Notes: generated from the letters alone by a model not told the origin. Shown: positions 23,745 to 36,379, numbered from the stretch's first letter. The stretch: DNA of 64,000 nucleotides from Mactra quadrangularis (GCA_025267735.1 CM046293.1:11184560-11248559), one strand, 5' to 3'. Numbers and translations are program-made.

Positions 23745-24125
23745 TCCGCGTTGTCGTAAATTTACGCTGCGCTAAGTTTAGTGAAACGCAACTAAAATTA
23801 ATTTACGTTTTGCGTAACTCCTTGACGTAACTTAAGTTTGCGTAAAGTTACGCAAATGTTAGTGAAACGGCCCCCTAATGAATCCAAACGTTGCCGAAAA
23901 ACACGATTATCTCGGCGTACATCAAAAAGCATATCGATAGCAGCCATTTTTACGCTTATCTAAAAGTTGGTTTTCATTTGCGTAAAATTACGCTAATATT
24001 TACGCAAAATATTAGTTACGCAAATCCATTGAAACGCTCTAAGAAACGTAACTTTAGGTTACGCTCAAAACTTACGCAAATGACTAGTTACGCTTGCGTA
24101 AATGCTTTAGTGAAACGGCCCCCAA
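23745..24125. repeat. Repeat cluster of TTTACGCAA motifs ending AACGGCCCCC
   Basis: The segment contains many TTACGCAA/TTGCGTAA motifs in both orientations, plus two direct copies of TTAGTGAAACGGCCCCC (about 23,858-23,874 and 24,106-24,122). The repeated terminus suggests two MITE ends or a partial tandem copy. It begins about 40 bp upstream of the first ATG of the NAIF1-like gene and so covers the likely 5' UTR and promoter. No left-hand GGGGGCCGTTT partner is visible. Confidence 0.6.
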
Positions 24126-25037
24126 GTGTTTTAATCAATGTCTAGAACTTGGCCTTATTATTTTGATATTGACTGTAAATGGTTTATAGTGAAATGATTT
24201 GTGCTCAGTGAGCTGAACAGTAAATACACGTAAAAGAATAAGTACACTATAAGACTAGTTGGCCCACAATATTTGGAAGTACATTAGCTTCTCGGTGGCA
24301 ATTCCACGTGATTATAATGTCAAAAATGCCACGGTGTCAAGAAGAAAAAAGTAAAGAATCTGCAGCGGTTTGGTTTGAGTCATATTTCAATTTTTCTTAT
24401 TCGAGGCTAAGCAGAAAACTGTGTACTACTTGATTCACATCTCCGACGCCAGATTTATACTATCTGCAAACTTGCTGGATAACCTCTGTGCTTGTCTGAA
24501 ACAAGAAACCATTATTATTAGTTGTTGTACAAAATTGTGTCTCCAGTCTATCCATCATTTTTTGCATCTCCAGTCTATCATTTTTAAATAAAAGTAAGTT
24601 TTGTGTTTAAAACTTCCTGTTAGATGCTGGCAGCTATAAGACAGATTTTGTATCCAAAAATACAACTATTGCTTAAACAATAATCATCCAAAACCATGAA
24701 TTTAGAGAGAAAATTGAAAATTAAATTAAAAAACTCCAGTCTATCATAATGAATAGTTGGGAGAATTTCATCAACTCGAATCCTAGGTTCCGCATATTTT
24801 CAAAACTATTGGACTATATACAATAAACCACGTACCGCCGTGTTCCGGAAAGTGAGTAGCGTGTTCTGGTACATAAGTTTTTATCAGAGGAAGCCATTTA
24901 GTTTAAACAATATTTATTTATCAAATAAGTACATATACAATAGAATAAACATGAAAAGATTGAGGATTGAAGAGATAGCATAGCTAATTTTGAACTTCTC
25001 TCCTCCATTTAAAGAAGATATTAAAGAAAAACTTACC

Positions 25038-25219
25038 TTTTTTGGTTTGGCGCCATTTTTTCTTGTTTTGATACACTGGAGAACGTTCACCGCCTTGTTT
25101 TCATATTGCATGTAAAAAAACTTACTGAATGCTTGAACAAAATTAAGATAGCCCATTGCCGATTCAATTAAAAGCGACCGGCACATTGTAGGCCGTACTG
25201 ATCCATTACTGAGAGACAC
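25038..25219 (-). CDS. Candidate isolated exon, unknown product
   Basis: On the minus strand an open frame from ATG 25,219 runs into a perfect-looking donor, GTAAGT, after ...NGAKPKK. CpG-bearing sequence and another ATG lie just upstream (25,230-25,270). The peptide has no recognised domain (segments YLNFVQAFSKFFYMQYENK and VLQCIKTRKNGAKPKK). No downstream exon could be joined with confidence. It might instead be a 5' leader exon of the NAIF1-like gene that lies downstream on the same strand. Evidence is weak. Confidence 0.2.
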
Positions 25220-25687
25220 TGCATATCTCTACATATCGTGCCCATGGCGGATCTTAAGGCTAGGTCGAGCCGGTCGCCTGTGGACTCAAGACCCATTCAT
25301 CATTACACATTCCGTTCATAACTTCTTACACCCTTGTAACATGCCACATTGAAGCATATTTAGAAGTTTGAAAGCAGGCTATTTATTTAATTATGGAAGC
25401 TCTAATTTCAGCATCTCATATTTACGATCATTCTGACGCGGAATACTGAGATTTTCGCCTTATTCGATTTTGATCGCACTTGCATGGAATCAAACATCAT
25501 GAACAAGAATTTGCTTACAAATTGGATATAAATATCTTGTCCACAGTCGCACACATTACGAAGAAAAATTCGCGGTTCATATGTTAGTTAAAGTTTGACC
25601 TTATTTAGTGGTATTGCTGCGTTGTATTCTCTAGATTATTAAGTTAGACCTCTGTCAGATCTGCCCTAAAATGACTCTAGATCTGGG

Positions 25688-25880
25688 GTTCAGTTACCGC
25701 GAACGTTACAGAACGTTCCGTAACGATACATTCGGAACTCCTCGATCATTTGCTGCGAATAATCTCGGACATATTTAGACGCTTTTTTGAAACTACCGGT
25801 GTTAAAGTAAACAATTATATGGCCGAGGAGTTCCGAATGTATCGTTATGTAACGTTCTGTAACGTTCGCGATAACTGAAC
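25688..25880. mobile_element. Foldback MITE with 57-bp terminal repeats
   Basis: The ends start GTTCAGTTA and continue through GCGAACGTTACAGAACGTT to GGAACTCCTCG. The two arms are 57 bp each with three mismatches and leave a loop of about 79 bp. The element is nearly all hairpin. It is the shorter of two related elements lying 5 bp apart. I could not identify a clean target duplication. Confidence 0.8.
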
Positions 25881-25885
25881 TCAGC

Positions 25886-26209
25886 CCTGTAGCCTGTTCA
25901 ATTACACTAAACGTTACAGAATGTTCCGTAACGATACACTCCGAACTCCTCGGTCATTCGCTACGAATAATCTCGGACATATTTAGACGATTTTTTGAAA
26001 CTACCATTGTTGAAGTAAAACTATATATGATTATTTAGTCAATCAGTGATGTTCGTTTTTAGTCCGTAAATTTTGAAACATCATTCATTGCCTTAACGAT
26101 CGCATATTTGTGCATAAGATTAGATTATACGCAGTGAATGGCCGAGGACTTCCGAATGTATCGTTACGGAACGTTCTGTAACGTTTCGTGTAAGTGAACA
26201 CGCTACAGG
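25886..26209. mobile_element. Foldback MITE with about 69-bp terminal repeats, related neighbour
   Basis: The arms start CCTGTAGC and share the AAACGTTACAGAA...GTTCCGTAACGATACA core with the element at 25,688-25,880. About seven mismatches separate the arms over roughly 69 bp. The inner part begins alike (CGAATAATCTCGGACATATT) in both elements, then this one carries about 130 extra bases. It is a longer member of the same family. Confidence 0.8.
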
Positions 26210-26674
26210 AGTGTTCTCGTACAATTATAAAAAGTCTAGGAATATGTAAGAATAGTAGGCTATCATAAATGTAAAAGTCGTCTTTGTTCGTACATGGTTG
26301 TGTTGATAGCGGTTTCTACTAAAAGCCAAATATTTTGAAAAAAAAGTCACATACCGTATACCATTCTGGATATTCATTAGCTAGGAGCCAGGCGATCAAT
26401 TCTCATAGGCGGATCCAGGATTTCTGGTTAGAAGGGCGTAAAGTCGAGTTAGGGTAAAATGAACAAGCAGAATGGGATTCCAAGGGCCGTAATGTCCCCG
26501 AATGGCTAAGGCTAAACCCTGACCAGGGGACCAGTTTACCGCCGGCCACGAAAATTCCTTAGTTTGGATTCATTCTTCGGGATTCAGGCACATTTTCAGA
26601 GCATCGACTATCTATCCTTTTCCAGAGTATACAATATAAAGCACTAGATATATCATATAATTTTCTAACAGCCG

Positions 26675-26756
26675 CAATCTGATTAAAACCCGATCTAAAA
26701 TTTTACCGCTCGCATACTCAACGCGAGTAGAACAGGATCTCTGTTTACGGAGACTT
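26675..26756. mobile_element. MITE family B, copy 2 (internal deletion, about 82 bp)
   Basis: The left 45 bases match the family start through CCGCTCGCATACTC. The sequence then jumps directly to the family 3' end (GAGTAGAACAGGATCTCTG). It is flanked by TAACAGCCGC and TACCAGCCGC, a 10-bp duplication with one mismatch. It is therefore an independently inserted, internally deleted copy. Confidence 0.75.
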
Positions 26757-27606
26757 TACCAGCCGCTGAATCATAATAAATTTAAGAATTGTTTTAAAAT
26801 GTACGCTATGTTGCACGATACAGAATTATACGGTACACTTAAAAAGAATACATGCTTACAATGTGAATAGTTTCAAATAAATTCATGACGTCACAGTTAA
26901 ATTCGCTATTTTCTTCACTTAAGTCCCAGTGTTCAGGACTGACTGTCGTGATGCAAAAAGGTCTATATCAAATTACATGTAAGACAGTATATTCTTCAAT
27001 GATTGATAAGGGAGCTACAGGATTCCATTGGATGATTTTATTTTTGAGTCCACCCTTTCTTCATTTCTACAAAATACATTGCCCTAAATAGCTTTAAGGA
27101 GTTTATTCCAACGTTTGTCAGTTCTCATTGATCTTTGTGGCACTTTAAAACTGCAATGTCGGTAAAGTCTTTGATGACAATTGCATACTCTTTAAGCAAC
27201 GTGTTCAAAGACGACACCGGCATTCCAGTACTACTATAGAGGTAGACCGCCAAGAGTGAAGTCGGTAACCGAGTACATTTAAAGTACCGTATTTAATCTA
27301 ATACTTTACTTTTTTGTATTTACTCTTTTAAACGCCCAAGTTTAGATCTTTATACACTTTATGACGCCCTGGCGGACTTTTACAGGGAAAATATATGTAT
27401 ACGGTACACATAAAACCTAACATAGTGAATATTGCATTAATCTACTCTCTAAAGAAATATTATTTTTGTCCCTCAATGTTTTAAAAGTAATAGATCTGGA
27501 CAGGCCTTTATAATGAACTTAACTCTCCAATGTATCGTTTCGAAAGGTCCACTCGTTCACTTTCTGTGTTACATAATTATGTACATATTTGTAGCATAAT
27601 TTATCG

Positions 27607-27996
27607 CAATCTGATTAAAACCCGATCTAAATTTTCTGCTCGCATACTCGCTAATTTAGATCTGGCCTTTTTCAAACGAATGTCACGTTCGGCGACCTTT
27701 TCTCATCATAATATTCATGACGAAATTGTTTTGATACGTGACTTGTTTACATCGTCTACGTCACGCAATTTGAAATGAGCCATCCAATCACATGCAGTCT
27801 GTGAATAATACCGCTGATAAATTAGCATGCAAAACTTGGTCTAAAAATAGAAATTACGAAATCAAAATGTGATTAATAGTTTTTTCGTCTAAATGAAAGC
27901 TACGCATTGATTGATCGACACAAAGTTCATCTCGACGTGACCTTCCACGGAGAGAGTAGAGATCCCGTACGACAACGCTCTACAGGATATCTGTTC
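27607..27996. mobile_element. MITE family B, copy 3
   Basis: Around 390 bp closely matching 7262-7650, including ATTCATGACGAAATTGTT, ACATCGTCTACGTCACGC and GAAATTACGAAATCAAAATG. The right end is eroded (TCTGTTCTTCAATC) and no clear target duplication remains. An 82-codon open frame across its left half is a by-product. Confidence 0.75.
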
Positions 27997-27999
27997 TTC

Positions 28000-30900
28000 A
28001 ATCAACACTGATCTGATTGTAAACTTTGATAAGCCAATATACATGTATCTTGTCTCACTGACTGGTTTTCAAGCCTAGTGCACTCCATTATAAAATACAC
28101 GGTTGGTTAACTATTATCAAACATTTGTGAACTTATTTTAAAAAACGTCAATCTCATTGTAAAAGCTCAATTTATCAACACTTTAATTTAAAAAACAAGA
28201 CCGATACGAAAGAAGCTAGCAAATGCATTATATCGTCAACTGAGGCTTCGTCCTGCTATCTGTCTGAAAAGTTGACAGATGGTCGCCATGTTGGTTTTTC
28301 TATTTCCGATCTCGTTCTGGAGCAGACACGTTCCATTCAGCTACTCCACTCCGAGCACTCGGAGTGTATGATTGGAATGGACCTATAGGTTATCATTTAA
28401 AAGGGCTAAAACATATCTTGATCGTCTGGAGACAGTTTTTCTTTCCCTTATCTCATAGTTTAGTTACTTAGCTTGGACTTAAATGTTATAATTTAACCAT
28501 TCTTTGTTTCATGTGGCATTGTTGATAGACTTGCAGGATAGTTAAAAATGCTTGATTTAGGCATGTACATGGGATGATACAATATTATATCATACAGAAG
28601 ATTGCAGCATAAATATTGATGTAAATCATTGATTGAATGTCTATTGCAATATGTCTTCATATTTTTTTGAAATTATCGTTTTATATTTAAAGAACATATG
28701 AGATATAAAAATGTGATTGTTTAAATTGCAATTTTTCAAGGGCTTTGTAGTGTCCGTAACCATCTTCATAGCTGTCTAAAACAATAACATGCTAATATAA
28801 GGGTTTTATATTTTGTACATTTATGAAAGGACTCTATACCAATATAAAAAGACATGATAATGACTTCTCTCAGGAATAATAACAGTGTGTGCATCCAATG
28901 AAGTTTAGGTTGTTACGGACACTACAGCTTTAAAAAAAAAATGTTGAGAAAATCAAGTTGCCTGAAAAATTCTTAAAAACCTTTTGTAAATTTTAGTGTT
29001 TTTCTTGAACATAACTTCATCTTGCATTGAATAATGCAAATTTAAGATGAATTCAAGTTAATCTTGTTGTTACTTTTGTGATATAACATAGCATCTATCT
29101 CTCAATTTAAGAACTTGGTGAAATTCCCTTCGATCAGCAAAATAGCTGTAACACGGCCAAATCTTGGTAGACTTCTGTTCTGTTTTAGCCAAAATTTATG
29201 AGAAGGTTGTCATCCAACATGGAAGTTAATATGTGTGTCAGAAAAATATTTGTAAAAATTTCATACCATTGTAAAGTTTAGTGTTTTTTAAGTGGGACTG
29301 CATAACGCCAAAAAAAGGCCATTTTTGGAGTGCATATTCTAATATTTCTCAGTGATCTGAAAAGATAGACTAACGAAATTTTCTGGACATCAAAACATCT
29401 TATAGTTCTATACAGAGAACATCTAGTTGGTTTATTTTAGGGTTTACTTTTTCAAAAAATAACATATAACATTGAAAAAGACCCTTTTACCCGAATACCT
29501 TGTTTTAGCCGACTATTCATACTATGGTGGTAGAAGATAAAGTGAATACACATTAATTCTGCAGTTGATATATAAATCTTTTTTCAAGTAATCATTGTAT
29601 AGTGCTTACAATATGGAACTACATGTGTATACTAAACTCTGACTATTTATGCATATATCAGGTTTAATGCTACTCCAAGTTCTACAGCAATAATTGTACA
29701 TTTACTTCACGACTCAACTTGCGTGAATGAACACAGCATATGCCCTCCCCCCCCCCCCCTGTGCGTGGACTAACCCGGCACAGTACTCTGTGCATGGACT
29801 GACTGCTAATCGCAATACTCTGTGCTCTGGATTGACTGCGCAGTGAGGAAGTTCAACTTATATAGTGACCAGCTCAAACTCCCCGCAGCGGTTATCTCCC
29901 TTTAACAAATCAATAATTAAGTAGCAAAGCGTGACGTAAGCACTGTGAGGAGTTTGTGACCAGCTACTTGAGGTCCTGGGCCATTATGGCAACAATAAAC
30001 ATGCCTGAGATTGATTTGATATTTATATGATATGCATCAACCAAGTGACCACAATTGTTGAGTACAATATATCAGATAAGCTTGCCACTGATAACTAAAA
30101 TTTTATGTAAACCTGTATTATGAATTTGCTCTGTGACCCCATTAACCCGAATGAGTTCGGTGCTCCTTTTACGCATCGATGCTACAAGTTTGCAAAGGAA
30201 TCTAGCCGGAAGACCAGAAAACCCATTCAGGTTAATGGGGGTCACACACACTATTGAAAAAAATGTTTCATTTAAAACTGACTCAACGCTATCATTTGTA
30301 ACTTGCAAATCCTCAATATCAATTTTCAACACATTACTGCAAGGACAGAACTGGCTCAAATTTCACAATTCTTTTTTTATTCAATGCATAATAACATTCT
30401 CTTTCTAACGATACCAAATGTATGAGTGTGCAATGACAAACAAAAAAGATATTACGGTTTTTTGTAGACCGGACAAGACTTTTGTCCATTAGTATATGTT
30501 ATGTCTACTATTACATGTTGGGTTGACTGTTATATCTTAGATGTATTATGCTAAGTAATGGTAATGGTTTCACTGTTATTTAGAGCTATGTAAAATATTT
30601 ATAATATGCCTCAGTGGTATACATTGTACTACCACATTTCATGTGAAAGTTTTAGATTTTATTATTAATCTGAGCTTTATAAGTTAAGGATACATCAAAG
30701 GTGACCTTATTTTATCATTGACCGATACTTTTGTTATTGTGGCATATTTCTGCCACCATATAACTACATAATTTACAAGTTATTTCAGTGGTTAATTAGA
30801 TAAGTAATGACTGCATGATCAATGTATGAAGGAGTGTTCCTGTCTTTTTTGTTAATTTGTTCAAACAATTCTATTCATTAAGAATTGGTTGTCTTGGCAA

Positions 30901-31225
30901 TCATACAGAAATCCCTAAATAATACCACATTGTATTTGCACTAAGCTTAATATAGTTAAATTACGGTTAAACTATATCAATTAATATCTTTTAAGTATGG
31001 CCGTAGGCCTCTAAGGTAGAATTATCTATTCCTATGTAGGTTGTTTTAATGATTCATAAACTTTACTCATTGACACAGTCAATTGGTTCTATCCTATGGC
31101 ATTCAACATCTGAGATGGCATCAAGAACCATCATGGCTGTTTTGGTAGAAAATTCATTATCTGTGTAACCTTGATTTCATGAAAAATATTTAAAAAATTA
31201 TAAGGTTTAAATATTATTACCAGCA
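28000..31225. other. Intergenic stretch with minor structures
   Basis: No gene is supported. Contents: a CpG-bearing, promoter-like patch with a hairpin, CTCCGAGCACTCGGAG (28,345-28,365); a small element at 28,743-28,930; a polyC tract and short GTGCRTGGACT-type repeats at 29,740-29,850; and a partial palindromic MITE at 30,735-30,807. Open frames at 30,072-30,408 overlap on both strands and show no family motif. Confidence 0.45.
28743..28930. mobile_element. Small element with GTAGTGTCCGTAAC inverted ends
   Basis: GGCTTTGTAGTGTCCGTAAC at the left faces GTTACGGACACTACAGCTT at the right, with about 150 bp between. The arms match over about 15 bp of the core. There is no coding capacity and no certain target duplication. 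Confidence 0.55.
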
Positions 31226-31227
31226 AG

Positions 31228-32030
31228 ATGCATAAGTCATAAGTCATAATACATAAGACATAAGTCATAAGACATATGACATAAGACATAAGACATAAGA
31301 CATAAGACATAAGACATAAGACATAAGTCATAAGACATAAGACATAAGTCATAAGACATAAGTCATAAGACATAAGTCATAAGTCATAAGATATAAGTCA
31401 TAAGACATAAATCATAAGTCATAAGTCATAAGACATAAGTCATAAGACATAAGACATAATTCATAAGACATAAGACATATGACATAAGTCATAAGACATA
31501 AGACATAAGACATAAGACATAAGTCATAAGACATAAGTCATAAGTCATAAGACATAAGTCATAAATCATAAGTCATAAGACATAAGACATAAGTCATAAG
31601 TCATAAGACATAAGTCATAAGACATAAGACATAAGACATAAGTCATAAGACATAATTCATAAGACATAAGACATAAGTCATAAGTCATAAGTCATGAGAC
31701 ATAAGTCATAAGTCATAAGTCATAAGACATAAGACATAAGACATAAGACATAAGTCATAAGACATAATTCATAAGACATAAGACATAAGACATAAGTCAT
31801 AAGTCATAAGACATAAGACATAAGTCATAAGTCATAAGTCATAAGACATAAGACATAAGACATAAGTCATTAGACATAAGACATAAGACATAAGACATAA
31901 TTCATAAGACATAAGTCATAAGTCATGAGACGTAAGACGTAAGACGTAAGACGTAAGACGTAAGGCGTAAGGCGTAAGTCATAAGACATAAGTCATAAGA
32001 CATAAGACATAAGACATACCATAAGACATA
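31228..32030. repeat. Heptamer tandem array (CATAAGA/CATAAGT)n
   Basis: About 800 bp of the 7-bp unit CATAAG(A/T). The last base alternates irregularly between A and T along the array, with rare CATAATT variants. A distinct run of GACGTAA/GGCGTAA units lies near 31,930-31,977. The minus strand translates to a repetitive MTYVLCLMTYV-like frame, which is an artefact of the seven-base period. Confidence 0.95.
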
Positions 32031-32512
32031 AAATGTTATACATAAAAAAATTATATAATTAAAATTAGTTGGCCTTGTTTTTAATATTTGAAGTTGGTGT
32101 TTATTTCAACAGTATTGAATCAGTGAAATCCAATGTGATTTTTTTTTATAAAAATCTATCACCAAGGGCATTAAGGGAAAGTGGAATTAGTCCAAGGCCT
32201 CAGTCAAGAAAATTCTCATGCAGCATATATATATTGTTATATTGTCATTGTTATTACTTTTTACTTTAATGATAACAATTTTAAGTCATGTCATAAATCA
32301 AAAGTTCCTAATGTGTAAGCATCAATATCACATACAGCTTACCAACATAAGTATCTTATATTCTAAATCATGGTTGGGTGAAATTAATTTTTAACCAATT
32401 TAAATTAAAAGCTTGCGAAACCAATCCCATTGCAATAAATTTAATTAAAATTTAATATACCACGTTTCTTTTGAGTGAGTATAACATATACTATCATATT
32501 ATATCATTTCAG

Positions 32513-32845
32513 AGAACACGTGGTACTGGGAGACACCAAAACTTTAAATTACAACTTGGATGGTCCTATCAAACACGTGGAAAGCTTAGACAAGTCACTA
32601 GTCGCAGAGGGGAGGTACAAGAGTATATGAATTAAATAGAAATAACAAACAAACTGTTGAAACTGTACTTGATTATGCCAAAAAAGTCTTCTTTCCTGGT
32701 GGAAAAAAAAGTATTTTGGAAAGACAAATGAAATGGATATATACTTTCTTCTTTTCTGGAGAAATTATAGATAAACTTACTTATGCCAATGAAGAGGAAT
32801 GTTGCCTCCAGGAGTATTTAAAACATATTTTAATTTGGTGTGTAT
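32513..32845 (+). pseudogene. Degraded exon of an unrecognised protein family
   Basis: An acceptor (TTTCAG) precedes a frame reading RTRGTGRHQNFKLQLGWSY...KLRQVTSRRG. After a one-base frameshift in the GGGGAGG run (about 32,610) the frame continues TRVYELNRNN...TVETVLDYAKKVFFPGGKKS...KWIYTFFFSGE and EECCLQEYLKHILIW. The two frames abut exactly and have protein-like composition, unlike the surrounding DNA, so this is a broken coding exon. I do not recognise the family with confidence. Such isolated exons may come from a mobile element or a decayed duplicated gene. Confidence 0.6.
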
Positions 32846-32849
32846 CCTT

Positions 32850-34670
32850 TACAATTTTATATGTATTTTAAAATGCAGACCTACCTATGCGACCAGAAAG
32901 AACTATTTCTTTACATCACCTAACAACATATTTTTGTTTTTCTGTTATGATCAAGCTGTTTATTCGAAATAAAGTTACTATTGGTTTATACATGTAGTTT
33001 GTCAATTACGTAACCTTTTCAATTTGCTTAAATTGACGATGCAGAATTACAACAAACTATCCGAATCTTGATTTACTTTTTATTTTAAATTGTAGTATTT
33101 TAATGATTTGCCTTTGACTAACCATTAAGGGTCTTACAAATATGTAGGTTATTTGAAAATGAATCAATGTAAGGAGCAACATGATTTAAGGTAGTATGCC
33201 CCTGATTACAAAACTTTGAAGCATGTTAATGACCATAGGATATTTCTCAGAAACTGGTATCTAATAATGAATTTCTTCGGTTTTCGTCATGTAAAACCTT
33301 ATTTTGTATGGACAAGTTAAACATTTCACTATTTTCAAGTCAAAGGGAGATGGAAGCTTAGTTTAATCAAAAGTTTTCATAAATAATTTTACTACAGAAT
33401 GTTGTTTTATAAATCAAATCCATGCAAAATGATACACATAATGCAATGAATGACACATGTTATGGTTTGTGTAATCATTTACCATGGTTTTCAATTATGT
33501 TAATAACTGTTAATCGGTATTAGGGGAATTCTTCCTTAAGTCATACACATGTAGATAGTTTACTTAACCGCAGTTCCTAGAAGTACCAGTACTGCATCAT
33601 CAATCAAAAGGAACTACATACTTTCTCATAATTTGCAATTTTTCACCCCAATGGTGCTCGAAATAACAGCAGTCTCTGTACTTAAGAAGCGCAATGCTCT
33701 TACTACAAGACTATGAAAATGGATAGAATAAAACTGTGAACTGTACACTTGGTCTGGCAAAAAAATTAACTAAAACTAAGTAAAGAAATTAATAAAAAGT
33801 TTCATTTCAAAGTATAGAACTTTATTCATTAGTGTATATTTGTAAACGATGTTTGTAAACTGCAACATGTAGTGGACTTTTCAATAGGGTCATAATACTG
33901 AAATGTGTCAGTAATGGCCAAAAGGTGAGCAGTACATGACCTAAATGACTCACATGGGTTTTTATATACATGTACTTTATTAATACATTGCAGAGTCATC
34001 AGTTTATATATAGATACACTGTTGTATAAACAACACTTGAAGGGATGAAAACCATTGTCAACTTTAACATAGTAGGAAGATGAATCAGTTTTCAAATGTA
34101 AAAAAGTAAACGTTTTTGTCATTCAATGATAAATATTCAATTTCTAAGTATTAAAATAGATGGTATTAACTTTCATTCATATTTCTGTACTATGTATATT
34201 TTGACATGACTAATCATTGTGGCATTGTAATAGAACATTTAATAAATTTGTTAGTCACCATAAAATATACGTCCCAGTTTTGAGTTAAAACTTGAATGGT
34301 TATACTGCACTGTAAGTCACGGATGACTGAAGTTAAAATACCAAATTAATGCTTGTGAGATTTAAACATGAAATTAGATATAACAATGTACTTAAACTTT
34401 ATTGTACTTATTTAAAGACATTTCATTAAAACATATATTCTGATGAAATAATTCGAAAATAATACATGCATACAATATGTCATGTTATGATCAAATTAGC
34501 AATAACATATCAACATATAACTGCTCAGGATATATTTAGGAATATATGTAAAATAATATCCATTAAATATTAACAATTATTAAAAATGTTTTGCCAATGT
34601 GGATCGCATAAACTAAAACAAATTGTTATAATTGAAATAAAACAATCAGACAATTCTTTAATTGACAGTT
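32850..34670. other. Intergenic AT-rich stretch
   Basis: No conserved coding frame, tRNA-like module or clear terminal repeat is visible. The 97-codon minus frame at 33,829-34,122 shows no domain signature, donor or acceptor. Confidence 0.4.
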
Positions 34671-34690
34671 GTTATACAATACGTATGTAA

Positions 34691-34977
34691 CATACGGAAC
34701 GACCGCGGCGATCATCTACGAAGATATACCTCGGAAATAAGACTTAGTAGGAATACAACCAGGTTATAAGGTCCAGCGACTGTCATCATCATGTCAACAT
34801 TTAATAATGACATTGTTACACGCTTTATCACACCATTTCATCAGTACATTGTGTAACACGTCGTACTTCTGTATAGTTCAGACAATATTACCACAGAAAC
34901 AAAATCTTTTAGATCTACATTTTCGCCTTATGATATCCGAGGTTTATCTGCGTAGAAGATCGCCGAGGTAGTTACGA
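34691..34977. mobile_element. MITE with imperfect inverted ends and 12-bp flanking repeat
   Basis: Left CGGCGATCATCTACGAAGAT and ACCTCGG face right CCGAGGT and ATCTGCGTAGAAGATCGCCG. The unit of about 287 bp is bounded by ATACGTATGTAA on both sides (34,679-34,690 and 34,978-34,989). The flanking repeat is itself partly palindromic, so it may be a target duplication or part of the end. A related ATATCCGAGGTAGTTCCGAA motif occurs at 15,159-15,185. Confidence 0.6.
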
Positions 34978-36254
34978 ATACGTATGTAAATGAAGTACAT
35001 TTTATACACGTAATAATGAAACAGTAGTTTCAGATGAGCAATTCAAAATATCCAGGACAGTGTGGGGGAATTCCCTCTAAATCCAAGGTGAACGAAAGTT
35101 CACATAGATCAGCTTATTTTCACATGTGCGAATAATTGCATACTTATATTAAATTAATATCAGGTATAAATTTAATATTTCCAATAGCAAAAACGTAATT
35201 GGAATATTTTAGTTTACTTCCATTTATAGGTTTTGTTTCTCTTACAATTTCGGTTCATATACCTGGAGTACATTTGCACCAAAGAATACCATTTTCTCAT
35301 TCACAGAGGCTATCGAGTTAGATCGAGAATCTTGATAACCTCTGGGTTCGAGAATGAAGTGTACCAAGCTCATTGTATGGAGAACAGAAAAAAAGATATT
35401 ATAATATATATAATAATACGTATTATAATACGTAAAAACGAGAATACATCATCAGGTGTCTGGTTCATGTCATGTATTTATACAACGGTCTTCAATAGTT
35501 CTCTTTTTATTCTGTTTTATATTGTGCCGTCGACAATCCATCCGTAGCCGATCCCAAACCCGGTTGAGAAATTGAGAGCGATCAAAACTGGCAGGGCCTC
35601 AAGAATACCAGCAGGAGAATAAGTTTTTTTCCAACGGAACATATCTTTCTATATACAGACACTAAAGTTATGCTAAAGTCTCTAGCAAGGCTCAGCACAT
35701 AATGGCTTGAGTCAAATTGAACGGACCGTGGTAAAAAACAGAAGGAGAAATCAAAGATACAATTCGACCTCTTAATATATCAGCAAGATCTAGCAAGAAA
35801 CCATTTCTTAAGTTGTATATGCATCAGTATAAACTATTATATCAATTATTTGAATAGTTGCCAAATATGACTGTATGGAAGTCCACTAAGATGGCGTGAT
35901 TATTACTAAATGGTTTTCATGGCAACTAACGCATGGAAAATCCAACATTTCGCAGTGTTGTTTCAAGAACATAGTAAACACCAGATTTCTGAAGTGACAT
36001 AAACTAAACCTTGAGCCGGTGCAGTTTTTCTGTGAGTTTGGACTGGACTGTGTGAGAACCGATCGTATCTGCATTCGTGCGAATGGACTTGTAACCAATT
36101 ATTATATATGATAGACCGAATTCTTCAATTATTGCAATTCCCGGTTAGTTTCAAGAGCTCAATTAAAAGACATAATATATTTTTGGGCTATAGAATATGT
36201 TTTCTATTTTGCTCCAGTCCATGCGTTACTGGTATGTAGCTGGAAATTGGTAGC

Positions 36255-36264
36255 GGGTTTTCCC
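36255..36264 (+). promoter_or_regulatory. Rel/Dorsal (kappaB)-like site
   Basis: GGGTTTTCCC fits the Dorsal/Dif consensus GGGWWWWCCM. It lies about 80 bp upstream of the TATA box of the Cys-rich peptide gene. The match is seen directly; function is inferred from the known role of Rel factors in induced immune-peptide genes. Confidence 0.4.
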
Positions 36265-36345
36265 ATTCTATATATAGAAGTGGGTGTGAAAAGAAAGTCC
36301 AAATGTTAATCTAAAAATAGACTGTGTTTACATGCCGGAGAAGAC

Positions 36346-36352
36346 TATAAAA
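36346..36352 (+). promoter_or_regulatory. TATA box of the Cys-rich peptide gene
   Basis: TATAAAA in a non-AT-biased context (GAAGACTATAAAATGCGTG). It lies about 120 bp upstream of the donor at 36,475, so transcription likely starts near 36,375-36,385. Confidence 0.6.
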
Positions 36353-36379
36353 TGCGTGTCACTTTCTGGACAAAATTAT

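Noticed and set aside
30072..30408. Overlapping frames on both strands, 91-95 codons
   Set aside because: Neither shows family motifs or signal peptide; open on both strands by chance in a slightly less AT-rich patch.
31131..31373. 80-codon minus frame with MTYVLCLMTYVL repeats
   Set aside because: It is the translation of the 7-bp tandem array; composition follows the repeat and there are no splice or start signals.
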